Under the pieces are notes generated by a model that made no database searches, was not told where the DNA came from, and was given only the letters and a program-made list of their open reading frames with translations. The position numbers and the translations under genes were made by a program. From positions 1 through 36,524 of IMG/VR virus record IMGVR_UViG_3300013233_000068: DNA of 36,524 nucleotides; one strand, written 5' to 3'. Position 1 is the stretch's first letter. Each line of letters opens with the position of its first letter. Source of the DNA: a virus. Below are positions 6,811-14,779 of the stretch, in pieces.

Positions 6811-8792
6811 TGGCTAAGGAGATACTGGACCCGAGTCTTGGGAGCCTTGTCCTTGACTCCACTTCCGGGCCTAGCTCGGCGGTGTACAATCCGAGTACGC
6901 AGGCCGATTATTCCGGCGACGGGGATACAGACGACTACGCGCTTTATGACAATATAAGCGCGGTCTGGCCGGGCAATGCCGGGTTCTTAGACTCTAATGC
7001 GGCGGCAAACCAGGTTATCCTGATTGATGTCAAAGCAGTTACGTCCAACAACAATGCCAGATTGTATCAAGGGTCTGTCGTGGACGCAGTTACCCACGGA
7101 GCGAAGAACGCTAACGCTGGGTACTATATCGAGAACCGTCCGGGCAAACTCAAGATTGGCACGTGTGCGACAGGGTCTAAGTCGCAGGCTCCAAGCGGGC
7201 TAACTGACGGGACGTGGTACTACTGGAAGATTACCTACGACCCGAATGCAGACACAGTGCAGCTGGATATATATACAACTGACGCCGACCGGACTGCCGG
7301 GACGAACGTGTGGTGGTCTTCCGGGGGTGTGGATTGCTCCGGTGGCGATTCGGTCGCTGGAGGCCGGCCCTACTTCCAGCCGATAGACACTGCTGCAAAG
7401 GGCAAGGGCACGGCCCTATATGAGTACATCGTTGCTAATGTGGACTACGGACAAGGCGGAGGCGCCGCCGCGTTGTTGCAGGCCACTCTTTCCGCTACGG
7501 CCACAACCGTGGGGGTAGTTACGAACGCAGTACAGATGGCAGCATCAGCTATAGGCTCGGCAGTCACTTCTGCGCTGCTTACAGCCACTATCTTCTTGGC
7601 TGGAACTGCTACTGCCGCTGGCACAACCCAAGCTGCGTTAACTAACGATATACAATGTAGGAGTCAGCTTACTGCTACAGCCACGCAAAGTGGGGTGTTG
7701 ACAAACGAAGTCCGTCTGCAAAGTGGCTTAACGGCTGCCGGGAGTTTAACGGGAGTCTTTACAGTTCCCGCTGACCTCTTTGCCAGCAATCTCACTGCCT
7801 CAGCTACCGTAAACGCCGCGCTGACGATACCCACTGGCGCCACTTTCCAAGCGGCGGCAACAGCTACGGGCAGTCTCTCGGCCGGAGTTACGACCAGTAT
7901 CCACGTACAGAGTAGCCTTACGGCAGCCGGAGATGTAGTTGCTGCCTTCACAGTACCGGCAGATTTATTTGCAAGCAGCCTTACAGCGACTAGTACACTC
8001 AGCGGAGTCCTGACGAATCAGCCATTAGTACAGGCTGCGCTCAGTAGCTCCGGGCAATTTACTGGAGTCTTTACGACGAGTATCGAGCTACAGGCGGCTG
8101 CTAGTGCAAGCGGTAGCTTGACGGGGGTCTTAACGGTTCCTCCGGATTTATTTGCTGCGAACCTTACTGGCTCGGCTGCCCTTTCCGGTCTCCTTACAGT
8201 TATTGACACAACTGTACAGGCCCAGCTTGTTGCTGACGGTACTCTGGATGGGCTGTTTACTACAAGCATCAGCCTTCGGTCGAGTGCTACTGCTTCAAGC
8301 AGCCTTGGTGCTGTACTCACTGTCCCGCCAGACTTATTTGCCAGCACGCTGACGGCGTCCGGTACTCTCTCCGGAGTGTTGACAACTGAGTGCTGGCTTG
8401 TAGGGGGCTTGGTAGGTAACGGGACTCTAGCTGCTGATTTATGGACTGGCCCCGACCTACTTTCTGCTTCACCTACGGCTACCGGTACGCTGCAAGCGGT
8501 ACTGTATACTGAGGTAGATTTACGAGCAACTTCTACTGGCTTCGCCGCGACGGGCAACCTTGGCGGGGTACTGACTACCCTGATTCAGCTACAAAGTGCT
8601 ATGACGAGCACTGGGGCCATCATTCCGAAGTTACTGGCACAGGGTGATATAGTCTACACTTACAGGGTTACCGCAGAAGTTAGTCTGAATACGGTTCTGG
8701 TCAGTATCTATAACGATAGCTTCCGCGTGCGTGCACCGGTTGAGCTATCTCTGCGACTACCATCTTATATGGAGGCTACGGTTTATGTCTGA
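6810..8792 (+). CDS. Tail appendage protein: N-terminal lectin-like domain plus tandem repeats
   Basis: 660 residues. Residues ~1-210 look like a LamG/concanavalin-type jelly-roll, with GTWYYWKITYDPNADTVQLDI being typical of a carbohydrate-binding sandwich. From ~residue 220 to ~610 there is an Ala/Thr/Ser/Leu-rich tract built of degenerate ~21-residue repeats, with LTAxGxLxGVLT and (V)PxDLFAxxLTA as the most regular parts. The last ~40 residues are different (VYTYRVTAEVSLNTVLVS) and may form the tip or a trimer contact. A long fibrous or beta-solenoid shaft is likely. I infer an adhesin or decoration role, and no enzymatic motif is visible. Confidence 0.65.
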   Translation: MAKEILDPSLGSLVLDSTSGPSSAVYNPSTQADYSGDGDTDDYALYDNISAVWPGNAGFLDSNAAANQVILIDVKAVTSNNNARLYQGSVVDAVTHGAKNANAGYYIENRPGKLKIGTCATGSKSQAPSGLTDGTWYYWKITYDPNADTVQLDIYTTDADRTAGTNVWWSSGGVDCSGGDSVAGGRPYFQPIDTAAKGKGTALYEYIVANVDYGQGGGAAALLQATLSATATTVGVVTNAVQMAASAIGSAVTSALLTATIFLAGTATAAGTTQAALTNDIQCRSQLTATATQSGVLTNEVRLQSGLTAAGSLTGVFTVPADLFASNLTASATVNAALTIPTGATFQAAATATGSLSAGVTTSIHVQSSLTAAGDVVAAFTVPADLFASSLTATSTLSGVLTNQPLVQAALSSSGQFTGVFTTSIELQAAASASGSLTGVLTVPPDLFAANLTGSAALSGLLTVIDTTVQAQLVADGTLDGLFTTSISLRSSATASSSLGAVLTVPPDLFASTLTASGTLSGVLTTECWLVGGLVGNGTLAADLWTGPDLLSASPTATGTLQAVLYTEVDLRATSTGFAATGNLGGVLTTLIQLQSAMTSTGAIIPKLLAQGDIVYTYRVTAEVSLNTVLVSIYNDSFRVRAPVELSLRLPSYMEATVYV

Positions 8793-9069
8793 TGTGTATG
8801 TGAATGCGGTGGGCCTGTCTATCGAGCTAGACACTGGTCAAGACCTGACAGGGAAAACGGTTAGCATTAGGTATCTGAAACCCAATGGGACAGAAGGCAC
8901 TTGGGCGGCTTCGGTCATGTCGGGTCAGCCGACAGTTGTTCAGTATGTAACCCAGACAGGGGATATAGACTTGAGTGGGCGCTGGGTTTTGCAGGCGCAA
9001 GTACAGGATACGGGGCTTGACATTTTGGGAAAGCCTGCTAATATGCAGGTGGCCGAGAGGTTCTCATGA
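8785..9069 (+). CDS. Small beta-sandwich tail protein
   Basis: 94 residues from the ATG at 8785, chosen because GGAGG at 8771-8775 sits nine bases upstream. An in-frame start at 8731 would need a long overlap with the repeat protein and has no better ribosome site. The pattern IELDTGQDLTGKTVSIRYLKPNGTEGTW, then TQTGDIDLSGRWVLQAQV, resembles small Ig-like or BppU-N-like phage proteins found beside tail fibres and lysis genes. It overlaps the next gene by ATGA. Its function is unknown beyond probable virion association. Confidence 0.7.
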   Translation: MSDVYVNAVGLSIELDTGQDLTGKTVSIRYLKPNGTEGTWAASVMSGQPTVVQYVTQTGDIDLSGRWVLQAQVQDTGLDILGKPANMQVAERFS

Positions 9070-9296
9070 CCGAGAATCCGCTAGAAGTTAGAGTTGCTGT
9101 GCTGGAGACGATTATCGAAAAGCATATAGAAGACGAGAACCGTTTTTGGAAACAGATGCAGGAAGATATACAAGGTATGCAAAGCCGTTTGGACGAGCTA
9201 GTTGCGGTGAAGAACAAGTGGCTTGGCATTGGTATCAGTATCCTGTTTCTGATTACCGTCACTGTTAGCTTTTTGAAAGGAGTGTTTACTAAATGA
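9066..9296 (+). CDS. Coiled-coil membrane protein, XhlA-like (holin-associated)
   Basis: 76 residues. Residues ~5-50 form a heptad-like amphipathic helix (LEVRVAVLETIIEKHIEDEN and onward), followed by a single membrane segment (WLGIGISILFLITVTVSFL) and a short Lys-containing tail. This is the layout of haemolysin XhlA-type proteins that act next to holins. Its start overlaps the upstream stop (ATGA) and its stop overlaps the next ATG. Position at the head of the lysis cassette supports a holin or antiholin-like role, which is inferred. Confidence 0.65.
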   Translation: MTENPLEVRVAVLETIIEKHIEDENRFWKQMQEDIQGMQSRLDELVAVKNKWLGIGISILFLITVTVSFLKGVFTK

Positions 9297-9697
9297 GTAC
9301 TCTGATTCTACGTAGAGTTAGCTACACCCCAAGTGGGGTCTACGGCGTGCTGCTGGATGGGGAGGATATACCGTTTGCGCTGACGGCGGAACTTCCTTGG
9401 TTTAACAATGCCATCGGGCGCTCTTGTATTCCGTTGGGCACTTACCGGTGTCGCCCCCACAACTCGCCCCATTTTGGTAAATGTCTACAGGTCATGGAAG
9501 TGCCTGATAGGTCTAATATACTTTTCCACAAGGGGAATGTGCCGCTACGGGACTCTAAAGGATGTATTCTGGTCGGGGAGCAGTTTCAGCCGGTGTATGG
9601 AATGCCCGCCGTGGCTAGGTCTGGGGAGGCTTTCTCTGAACTGATGGCGAAGTACGGCGACGCGGAGTTTACGTTGCTTATTGAGAAGTGCATGTAG
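9293..9697 (+). CDS. DUF5675 family protein, candidate endolysin
   Basis: 134 residues. The pattern SCIPLGTY, then VPDRSNILFHKGN, then DSKGCILVG (His79, Asp87, Cys91) matches what I know of DUF5675, a phage and bacterial family of unknown enzymology. It sits between a holin-associated gene and a holin candidate, where an endolysin is expected. No other lysozyme, amidase, transglycosylase or peptidase is visible in the lysis cassette. The conserved His, Ser/Gly and Cys loosely recall L,D-transpeptidase-like folds, but the spacing is not the canonical one. A peptidoglycan-degrading role is a hypothesis. Confidence 0.7.
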   Translation: MSTLILRRVSYTPSGVYGVLLDGEDIPFALTAELPWFNNAIGRSCIPLGTYRCRPHNSPHFGKCLQVMEVPDRSNILFHKGNVPLRDSKGCILVGEQFQPVYGMPAVARSGEAFSELMAKYGDAEFTLLIEKCM

Positions 9698-9707
9698 GAG
9701 GTATGGG

Positions 9708-10034
9708 GTGAAAGAGGTGAAGTTCTGGTTAGACTATTTGGGCGGCGTCGATGTCTTGTGGACGATATTGACAGTCCTTGCAGCCACACAGGTATGGAAG
9801 TTGTTGCTGAAAGCGCTGCGCCGGTTCCAGCCGGACTACGTGCGGCCCATGCCTTACGTCTTCGGTGCTTTCGCAGGCTGGAGCTTTATAGACTTCAGTG
9901 CTCGCGGGGCGATGGTTGGTATGTCGTGCGGAATGCTGGCTAGCTTTAGCTGGTTTGCCGTCGCGGCGAGGCTCGAATACGGTTCATGGCAGGCGGCGTG
10001 GCCTTATATTAGTAAAAGGATGCAAGGCAAGTGA
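9708..10034 (+). CDS. Holin candidate, three membrane segments
   Basis: 108 residues from GTG at 9708, chosen because AGGAGG at 9696-9701 lies six bases upstream. The longer frame from TTG at 9681 would place the start before the ribosome site. Three hydrophobic segments are visible: VDVLWTILTVLAATQVW, YVFGAFAGWSFIDFSA and AMVGMSCGMLASFSWFAVAA. Small multi-span proteins directly before Rz are typically holins, which open the inner membrane at the timed end of infection. It overlaps the Rz gene by GTGA. The identification rests on topology and position. Confidence 0.65.
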   Translation: MKEVKFWLDYLGGVDVLWTILTVLAATQVWKLLLKALRRFQPDYVRPMPYVFGAFAGWSFIDFSARGAMVGMSCGMLASFSWFAVAARLEYGSWQAAWPYISKRMQGK

Positions 10035-10354
10035 AGATATACTTTCTAATAGCTGGACTGATTGCCGCTTTTAGTGGGGGCGCTATAGTTAGCAACTGGC
10101 ACTGGGAAGCGAAGCTGGCGAAGGTGGAGCGTAAGGCGGAAGAAGCCCGGCTGGCCTTAGCACAAAGCAATGCGGAGGTAATAGCAGACTATGCAGATAA
10201 AGAAGAAAGGGCGAGAGAAGCGGCGACAAAGTATTACCAACAGCTTGTGCATTTGCCTCCTTTTACTTGTATCAATGACAAGCGGGTGCACTTCGTTGCC
10301 GAGTGGAATAAAGTTGCCGGAAAAGCCAGTAGCGCTGGCGAGGCCGTGCGGTGA
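10031..10354 (+). CDS. Rz: i-spanin (Rz-like)
   Basis: 107 residues starting at GTG 10031, overlapping the holin stop. An N-terminal membrane anchor (IYFLIAGLIAAFSGGAIV) is followed by a charged coiled-coil (about residues 25-75) and a short C-terminal periplasmic part. This is the standard Rz layout, an inner-membrane subunit that fuses inner and outer membranes with Rz1. The o-spanin gene begins inside it in another frame, a diagnostic arrangement. Sequence similarity to named Rz families is low, as is normal for spanins. Confidence 0.8.
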   Translation: MKIYFLIAGLIAAFSGGAIVSNWHWEAKLAKVERKAEEARLALAQSNAEVIADYADKEERAREAATKYYQQLVHLPPFTCINDKRVHFVAEWNKVAGKASSAGEAVR

Positions 10355-10505
10355 GCCGGCGACTCTTCCGGCTGATGCTGACTTGCGTGACGTTTTGTTT
10401 GCTCATGCCAAAGATGTATCGACGCTCCGTTCCTGTGCGAATCGTAACGCCGCGTGGGCCGCGTGGGTAGAGAATCTGTATACAGGAGGTAAGAATGCCA
10501 AGTAA
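10191..10505 (+). CDS. Rz1: o-spanin lipoprotein (Rz1-like), overlapping Rz in another frame
   Basis: 104 residues if the ATG at 10191 is used. A Lys/Arg-rich n-region is followed by a hydrophobic core (SLCICLLLLVSMTSG) and Cys33, the predicted lipidated residue. The lipobox MTSGC is slightly atypical because the -3 position is Thr rather than Leu/Val/Ile. The mature part is ~72 residues and Pro-containing at its start. About half of the gene lies inside Rz in a different frame, and the rest extends beyond it. No clear ribosome site precedes the ATG, so coupling to Rz translation is likely. It implies an outer-membrane (diderm) host. Confidence 0.8.
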   Translation: MQIKKKGREKRRQSITNSLCICLLLLVSMTSGCTSLPSGIKLPEKPVALARPCGEPATLPADADLRDVLFAHAKDVSTLRSCANRNAAWAAWVENLYTGGKNAK

Positions 10506-10644
10506 GACACGGAAACAACATAGGGCTATGTGCGCCGCCGCACACTCTAAGCGGCCCGGAAAAATCCCGAAGCGGGTTGCTAGAGAGTTTTGTGAGGCGG
10601 ACAAACGTAGCCACAAATTCGCCCCAAGGCATCGGAGAAAGTAA
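10495..10644 (+). CDS. Small basic phage protein
   Basis: 49 residues beginning MPSKTRKQHRAMCAAAHSK and later REFCEADKRSHKF. It belongs to a pattern I recognise from many phages (MPSKSxxQxRxMxAxAH ... AKEFxEADK), a short, strongly basic protein of unknown role, perhaps nucleic-acid binding or a minor head component. GGAGG at 10485-10489 is five bases before the ATG. The gene starts inside the end of Rz1 and its TAA is followed directly by the ATG of the adaptor gene. Confidence 0.8.
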   Translation: MPSKTRKQHRAMCAAAHSKRPGKIPKRVAREFCEADKRSHKFAPRHRRK

Positions 10645-11238
10645 ATGTCATCGCTTTTACAACTACGGTCGGACGTAGAGACATGGTTGGTCAGGACTGA
10701 CCTTACGCCCCAGATAGCGCTGTTTGCTAAGATGGCCCGGTTGCTGCTAGAGCGTAAGGCTCGGCCAGAGTTTCTACGACAGAAGTTGGCCAACATTCCT
10801 GTGGCTGGAACAACTTTCCAGCTTCCCGCCGATATGCTAGAACTGCGTTCGGTTACTTTGTGGACACCTACGGGCAAGGTGCCGCTGAAAGAGCGGAGTA
10901 AGGATTATGTGACTACTACGCTGTCCGCGAGTCATTACTACCGCGAAGGCTTCTTGGGGATACTAGGCGCGGCTCCCGATTCCGGGTCTACTGTGACGGT
11001 AGACTACTACCACTCCGCCTCCGACCTTGTTTCGGATACGGATACCAATGAGTGGTCGCTTAATGCGTATGATATACTGCTCTATGCGACATTGTCTGTT
11101 GCGGCGAACTTTCTGCATGAGCCTGAAAGTGAGCAGAACTATTTGCAGCACGCTTACACTCTCCTCTCCGACCTTCGTATGCAGGACATTGCGCGGGAGG
11201 AGAGTGGGGTAGAACGTAGGATGGGCGAAGATGCCTAA
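10645..11238 (+). CDS. Head-tail adaptor protein, SU10 adaptor type
   Basis: 197 residues. The predicted helical N-terminus (RSDVETWLVRTDLTPQIALF, then ARLLLERKAR) and the middle with FQLPADMLELRSVTLW, together with a helical C-terminal third containing YLQHAYTLLSDL, match the phage adaptor (SU10-type) pattern. These rings bind below the portal and connect it to the tail. Its placement directly before the nozzle-like gene agrees. It overlaps that gene by eight bases. The capsid call (DUF5309) independently points to the same SU10-like virion type. Confidence 0.75.
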   Translation: MSSLLQLRSDVETWLVRTDLTPQIALFAKMARLLLERKARPEFLRQKLANIPVAGTTFQLPADMLELRSVTLWTPTGKVPLKERSKDYVTTTLSASHYYREGFLGILGAAPDSGSTVTVDYYHSASDLVSDTDTNEWSLNAYDILLYATLSVAANFLHEPESEQNYLQHAYTLLSDLRMQDIAREESGVERRMGEDA

Positions 11239-12931
11239 GTTTTTACCGTTAACGGGAGGACAGCAGGGAGAGCTGTCTTGGCACAACAACCCTGTCGGTA
11301 TCTGGCAGCGGTTGCAGAATGGGCTGCCCACGCGCACTGGAGTCATTCCAATCTTGGATGTTCTTAACCCGATTGGAGACACCTACACCATTACGCCGCC
11401 AGCCGGAAATAGTAATACCATCTTTCCGCGGGTACACATTTTATCCGACCAGAAGATGCTGCTGCTTTATACACAGCTACAGAATGGCGGAGGCGGCGTG
11501 GATGTGTATGCGGGCAGGATAGATACAGCTCAGGGAGAGTTAGCTGTGGATAATACTGCGACATCTACTACTATCGACACGGCTACGGATTTATCGGCGC
11601 TGAATGGGTATACTTTTGCGGGAAGTACTGATGCCAACGCGTTGAGAGCCTTGCTTGCTTCTACTCTATTCCGCCGGCGCTCGGTAGGTATTATCGGTGA
11701 ACCGCCAGCTGAGACTCTTACCGAAGAAGACCCTTGGCGGTATTGGTGGTCAGTAGATACCGATGCTACACCTATTACAACTCCTGTGGCTTTACCGGAT
11801 GTAAGAGGTATTAACAAGCATGAGGGGCCACGCAGTGTTCACATGCTCCAGCATGACGAGTACTTGTTGGCTTTTGGTGGGACGGACTACTTCGACGACA
11901 CTAACTGGGTTGACCAGCGGTTGCGTATGCGGTGGTCTTCGCCAGATACTTACGACGAATGGAAGCCTGATTTGACCAATAGTCCTCCGCAGTGGACTTC
12001 TGGCTACTTACTGGCGCCGGATGCAGGTAGGCTGGTAACTGCCTTTACCCTTGGTGGAGCAGTGTTCGTGGTACTGTCGAGTGCATTAGTACGCTTGGAT
12101 AAGGTAGGGGGTACGATAGGATATCGCCAGCAGACTGTAACGGCCAACTTCGCGCTGGATTATGAGCGGTATAATGGTGTGGTAGCTACCTCCACGCAGG
12201 CATATTACTTGAATCGGGACGGGCTGTACCTCTTCGACGGGCTGTCTTCTCGTCACGCTACGCCCAATGGAGATGAAGACCTCTTCTCCGGTCGCTTCTT
12301 TGAGGAAGACGGGTTTACGCCGTATAAAGCTAACTACGCCACGATGGAGCCTCAAGTGGCTTTTTGGGCGCCGGCTATTGACAGCGTTGTGTGGTTCCTT
12401 GGAGCAAATGATGGGAGTACTACGCGGATACTACTGTACCATCTAGAGAGTAGGCAGGGCACATTCTTGCAGCCACCTGCCGGGCACATCTGGACTCCAC
12501 TGACCGGCCCAGTTCCCGGAATATGTGATTATGAGTTGAGTACCAACAAATTGCGGCTGTATCAGTTTGCAGTCAGAGCGGCTTCTGCTAGCGCCGTCCC
12601 GACGGTAGACATAGACTGGCAGAGTGGGTATATGACAGACGAAGGGGCCGAGCGGGCGGTAGAAATCAACAAGCTCTTTCTAGGCCTGGACGGGTCTACC
12701 CTGTATCCGCTGACTGTAGAACTTCGAGCGTATGAACAGGAGCGGCAGACTATAGCCCAAAGTCAGACTGTCGGCACACTGTTACAGGCCCAGACTACAC
12801 GGCAGCTTGACCCACGTATTGCCGGGAGGTATGTGCAGTTACGTCTGCAAGGACAGTTGTCGAGTACTACTGGTTTGACCGAGTTGCGGCATATTGGAGT
12901 AGATGCGCAGCTTCGTTGGAGGCGCAGGTGA
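11231..12931 (+). CDS. Tail nozzle / stabilisation protein, beta-propeller-like
   Basis: 566 residues, beta-rich throughout. The segment YYLNRDGLYLFDGLSSRHATPNGD (about residues 318-341, quoted here only by its core GLYLFDG) is the signature of P22 gp10-like packaged-DNA stabilisation and podovirus nozzle proteins. Repeated strand-turn-strand units with Trp/Asp turns fit a propeller. It follows the adaptor gene, as in other short-tailed phages. It closes the tail tube below the adaptor and forms the exit channel. The C-terminal ~90 residues look like a separate beta-sandwich. Confidence 0.75.
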   Translation: MPKFLPLTGGQQGELSWHNNPVGIWQRLQNGLPTRTGVIPILDVLNPIGDTYTITPPAGNSNTIFPRVHILSDQKMLLLYTQLQNGGGGVDVYAGRIDTAQGELAVDNTATSTTIDTATDLSALNGYTFAGSTDANALRALLASTLFRRRSVGIIGEPPAETLTEEDPWRYWWSVDTDATPITTPVALPDVRGINKHEGPRSVHMLQHDEYLLAFGGTDYFDDTNWVDQRLRMRWSSPDTYDEWKPDLTNSPPQWTSGYLLAPDAGRLVTAFTLGGAVFVVLSSALVRLDKVGGTIGYRQQTVTANFALDYERYNGVVATSTQAYYLNRDGLYLFDGLSSRHATPNGDEDLFSGRFFEEDGFTPYKANYATMEPQVAFWAPAIDSVVWFLGANDGSTTRILLYHLESRQGTFLQPPAGHIWTPLTGPVPGICDYELSTNKLRLYQFAVRAASASAVPTVDIDWQSGYMTDEGAERAVEINKLFLGLDGSTLYPLTVELRAYEQERQTIAQSQTVGTLLQAQTTRQLDPRIAGRYVQLRLQGQLSSTTGLTELRHIGVDAQLRWRRR

Positions 12932-13236
12932 GTTTACAAATACCAGTATACAATCCGGGGGACGCCCTCGAAGACTGGCTCCAGAGCGTTATTCTGGAGC
13001 TACAACGGTGGGCGGCAGAAGTGGATAACCGTATCGCACAACTACCTTCTGGAGTGGGGAATGTGATATGGAATGGTGACGGGCTGACTGTGCCGACCTA
13101 CAACGCAGCAGACTCCGGGAACATCGAGAAGGTAGACGGGCTGGTAGTTGCCTTTACTGGCAATCCGAACGGCGGAGCGGGTTCTGCCGGCTTCTGGCGG
13201 TGGGACGCCGGCTCGTCCACGTGGGTGAAGTACTAA
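12928..13236 (+). CDS. Small tail-associated protein of unknown function
   Basis: 102 residues from GTG 12928, which overlaps the previous stop (GTGA). GGAGG at 12918-12922 is five bases upstream, so an earlier TTG at 12916 is rejected as the start. Residues ~10-40 form an amphipathic helix (DWLQSVILELQRWAAEVDNR), and the C-terminal half is Gly/Asn-rich and beta-like, ending FWRWDAGSSTWVKY. A short helix followed by a surface beta-domain fits a tail or fibre-linker protein. It may be a small tail appendage; I do not recognise the family. Confidence 0.7.
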   Translation: MSLQIPVYNPGDALEDWLQSVILELQRWAAEVDNRIAQLPSGVGNVIWNGDGLTVPTYNAADSGNIEKVDGLVVAFTGNPNGGAGSAGFWRWDAGSSTWVKY

Positions 13237-13595
13237 TGTTTAGAGTTATAGAAGAGCCGACAGAAGAGCAGATAGAAGCTGTGGTGCTTCATGCCCACGG
13301 TACCATGACCGTGGATGAAGTCAAATATGGGCTGCGGACGCACAGCATGTGGTTGGTGGAGAATACAGACTTACTTATGGGGACAGCCCTTGATGGGCCG
13401 GTTCTTTATATTTTCGGTTATCACGGCAAGCGGGCAGCCGAGCATTTACCACAACTCTTCGATTTCCTGTACCAGCTAGCTAAAACTAAAGGCGCAGAAA
13501 GGTTGGTATTTAGTACCGAAAGGCGAGCTTGGGAACGTATATTACGAGGCTTGGACGGTACGGTACAATACTTTTTCATAAAGGAGGTTAAATAA
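13236..13595 (+). CDS. T7 gp13-like / GNAT-fold protein
   Basis: 119 residues from ATG 13236 (TAATG overlap with the preceding stop). The alternation of strands and helices, with a final AERLVFSTERRAWERILRGL and FFIKEV, resembles the acetyltransferase-like gp13 proteins (DUF2833-type) encoded just before internal virion proteins in T7-like phages. A complete acetyl-CoA-binding R/QxxGxG/A motif is not visible, so it may be catalytically inactive and act in assembly. The placement directly before the internal protein genes supports the analogy. Confidence 0.55.
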   Translation: MFRVIEEPTEEQIEAVVLHAHGTMTVDEVKYGLRTHSMWLVENTDLLMGTALDGPVLYIFGYHGKRAAEHLPQLFDFLYQLAKTKGAERLVFSTERRAWERILRGLDGTVQYFFIKEVK

Positions 13596-14770
13596 TGTGT
13601 GGCAACCCTTTTAAGAAAATAGGGAAGTTCACTCGTGAGCTTTTCCACAACCCTGCTGCCACGTTATTGCCCCAGAACTTCATAGACTCTGGCTTCTATC
13701 GAAGTGTAGTCAGGCCAGTTACGAAGGCCGCAACAGGTGCAGCGCTAGGTTTTGTAGGTTCCGGTGGCAATCCCCTAGGGGCTATCTTGGGCGGGGTGCA
13801 GGGCGGCTTCGGTGGTGGACTAAACTCGCCGTTCCAGCCGCTTAAAAACATCGGCGGGCCGCTAGTCACTGGCGGGCTAACCTCAGCGGTGGGCGGTCTG
13901 GCCAGCGGGCTTGGGGCAGGTACGGGCAGTTCTACCCTCTCCAGCTTGGGTAATATACTGGCTCCGGGTACGACGGGGCCGCTCTCCGGAGTAGCGAATA
14001 CTCTAGCCGACTTCGGTACTTCGGCAGGGCTGAATATAGGGGATTTCTTGACTACAGGGAATGTGGGCAATCTGTTTAACGGAGCTACCGACAGTCTCTT
14101 TGGAGGTGCAGGAAGCGCAGAGGGTGGAAGCGGTGGCGGAGGACTTATGTCTAAAGTCCTTGGCGGCCTTTTCGGAACTCCGGGTATCAATCCACAAGGA
14201 GCCACCGGGCCGGGAGGCCAACCCTTGCAGGGGAATATACTTACCGACTTGGGCATGCTGTTAATAGGTACGGCCCCCGGTAGTTCCGAGCCGGGTACGC
14301 TAACACCGGAGCAGCGTGCAATGGTCAATCAGATGGTAGTTGAAGCTACGAAAGGTGGCTTTGAACAGGATTTGGCCGCGCTAACGAAAGACCCCCGCAT
14401 ACAGGAGCAGTTGGCGCAGATTGAAAAGGATGTGACAGACCAGACGCGGGCCGAGATGCTGGATACTTACGGACGCACGCTGTCACAGACTGGCGGCTTC
14501 GGTGGGAGCCAGCAGGCACAGTTGCAGAATCAGATAGCTTCCGTGCTTGGGCAACGGCTTGCCTCGGCACGTATGAACTTCTTGCTTTCTGCTGCACAGG
14601 CACGGCGTAATGCGCGACTGAGTGGTATGCAAATAGCTGGAAACATCCCTCGGCGGAGTAGCCAACCTTCCACTCAGGCACGTCTGGGCGCTTTGCTAGC
14701 TATGCTTGGTGGAGGTGGAGGCGGCCCCATTTTCGGGACACTCGGCAAGGCTCTCACCGGACTATTCTAG
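13595..14770 (+). CDS. Internal virion protein, Gly-rich (ejection protein candidate)
   Basis: 391 residues, starting in a TAATG overlap with a strong AAGGAGG upstream. Residues ~40-200 are extraordinarily Gly/Leu/Ser-rich, with GxxxG-like runs that could insert in a membrane. Residues ~250-350 are helical (RAEMLDTYGRTLSQTGGFGG and onward). Small hydrophobic Gly-rich proteins encoded before very large internal proteins are typical of DNA-ejection sets such as T7 gp14 and P22 gp7. It would leave the capsid first and help form a channel across the envelope. Function is inferred from position and composition. Confidence 0.65.
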   Translation: MCGNPFKKIGKFTRELFHNPAATLLPQNFIDSGFYRSVVRPVTKAATGAALGFVGSGGNPLGAILGGVQGGFGGGLNSPFQPLKNIGGPLVTGGLTSAVGGLASGLGAGTGSSTLSSLGNILAPGTTGPLSGVANTLADFGTSAGLNIGDFLTTGNVGNLFNGATDSLFGGAGSAEGGSGGGGLMSKVLGGLFGTPGINPQGATGPGGQPLQGNILTDLGMLLIGTAPGSSEPGTLTPEQRAMVNQMVVEATKGGFEQDLAALTKDPRIQEQLAQIEKDVTDQTRAEMLDTYGRTLSQTGGFGGSQQAQLQNQIASVLGQRLASARMNFLLSAAQARRNARLSGMQIAGNIPRRSSQPSTQARLGALLAMLGGGGGGPIFGTLGKALTGLF

Positions 14771-14779
14771 GAGGTAACT

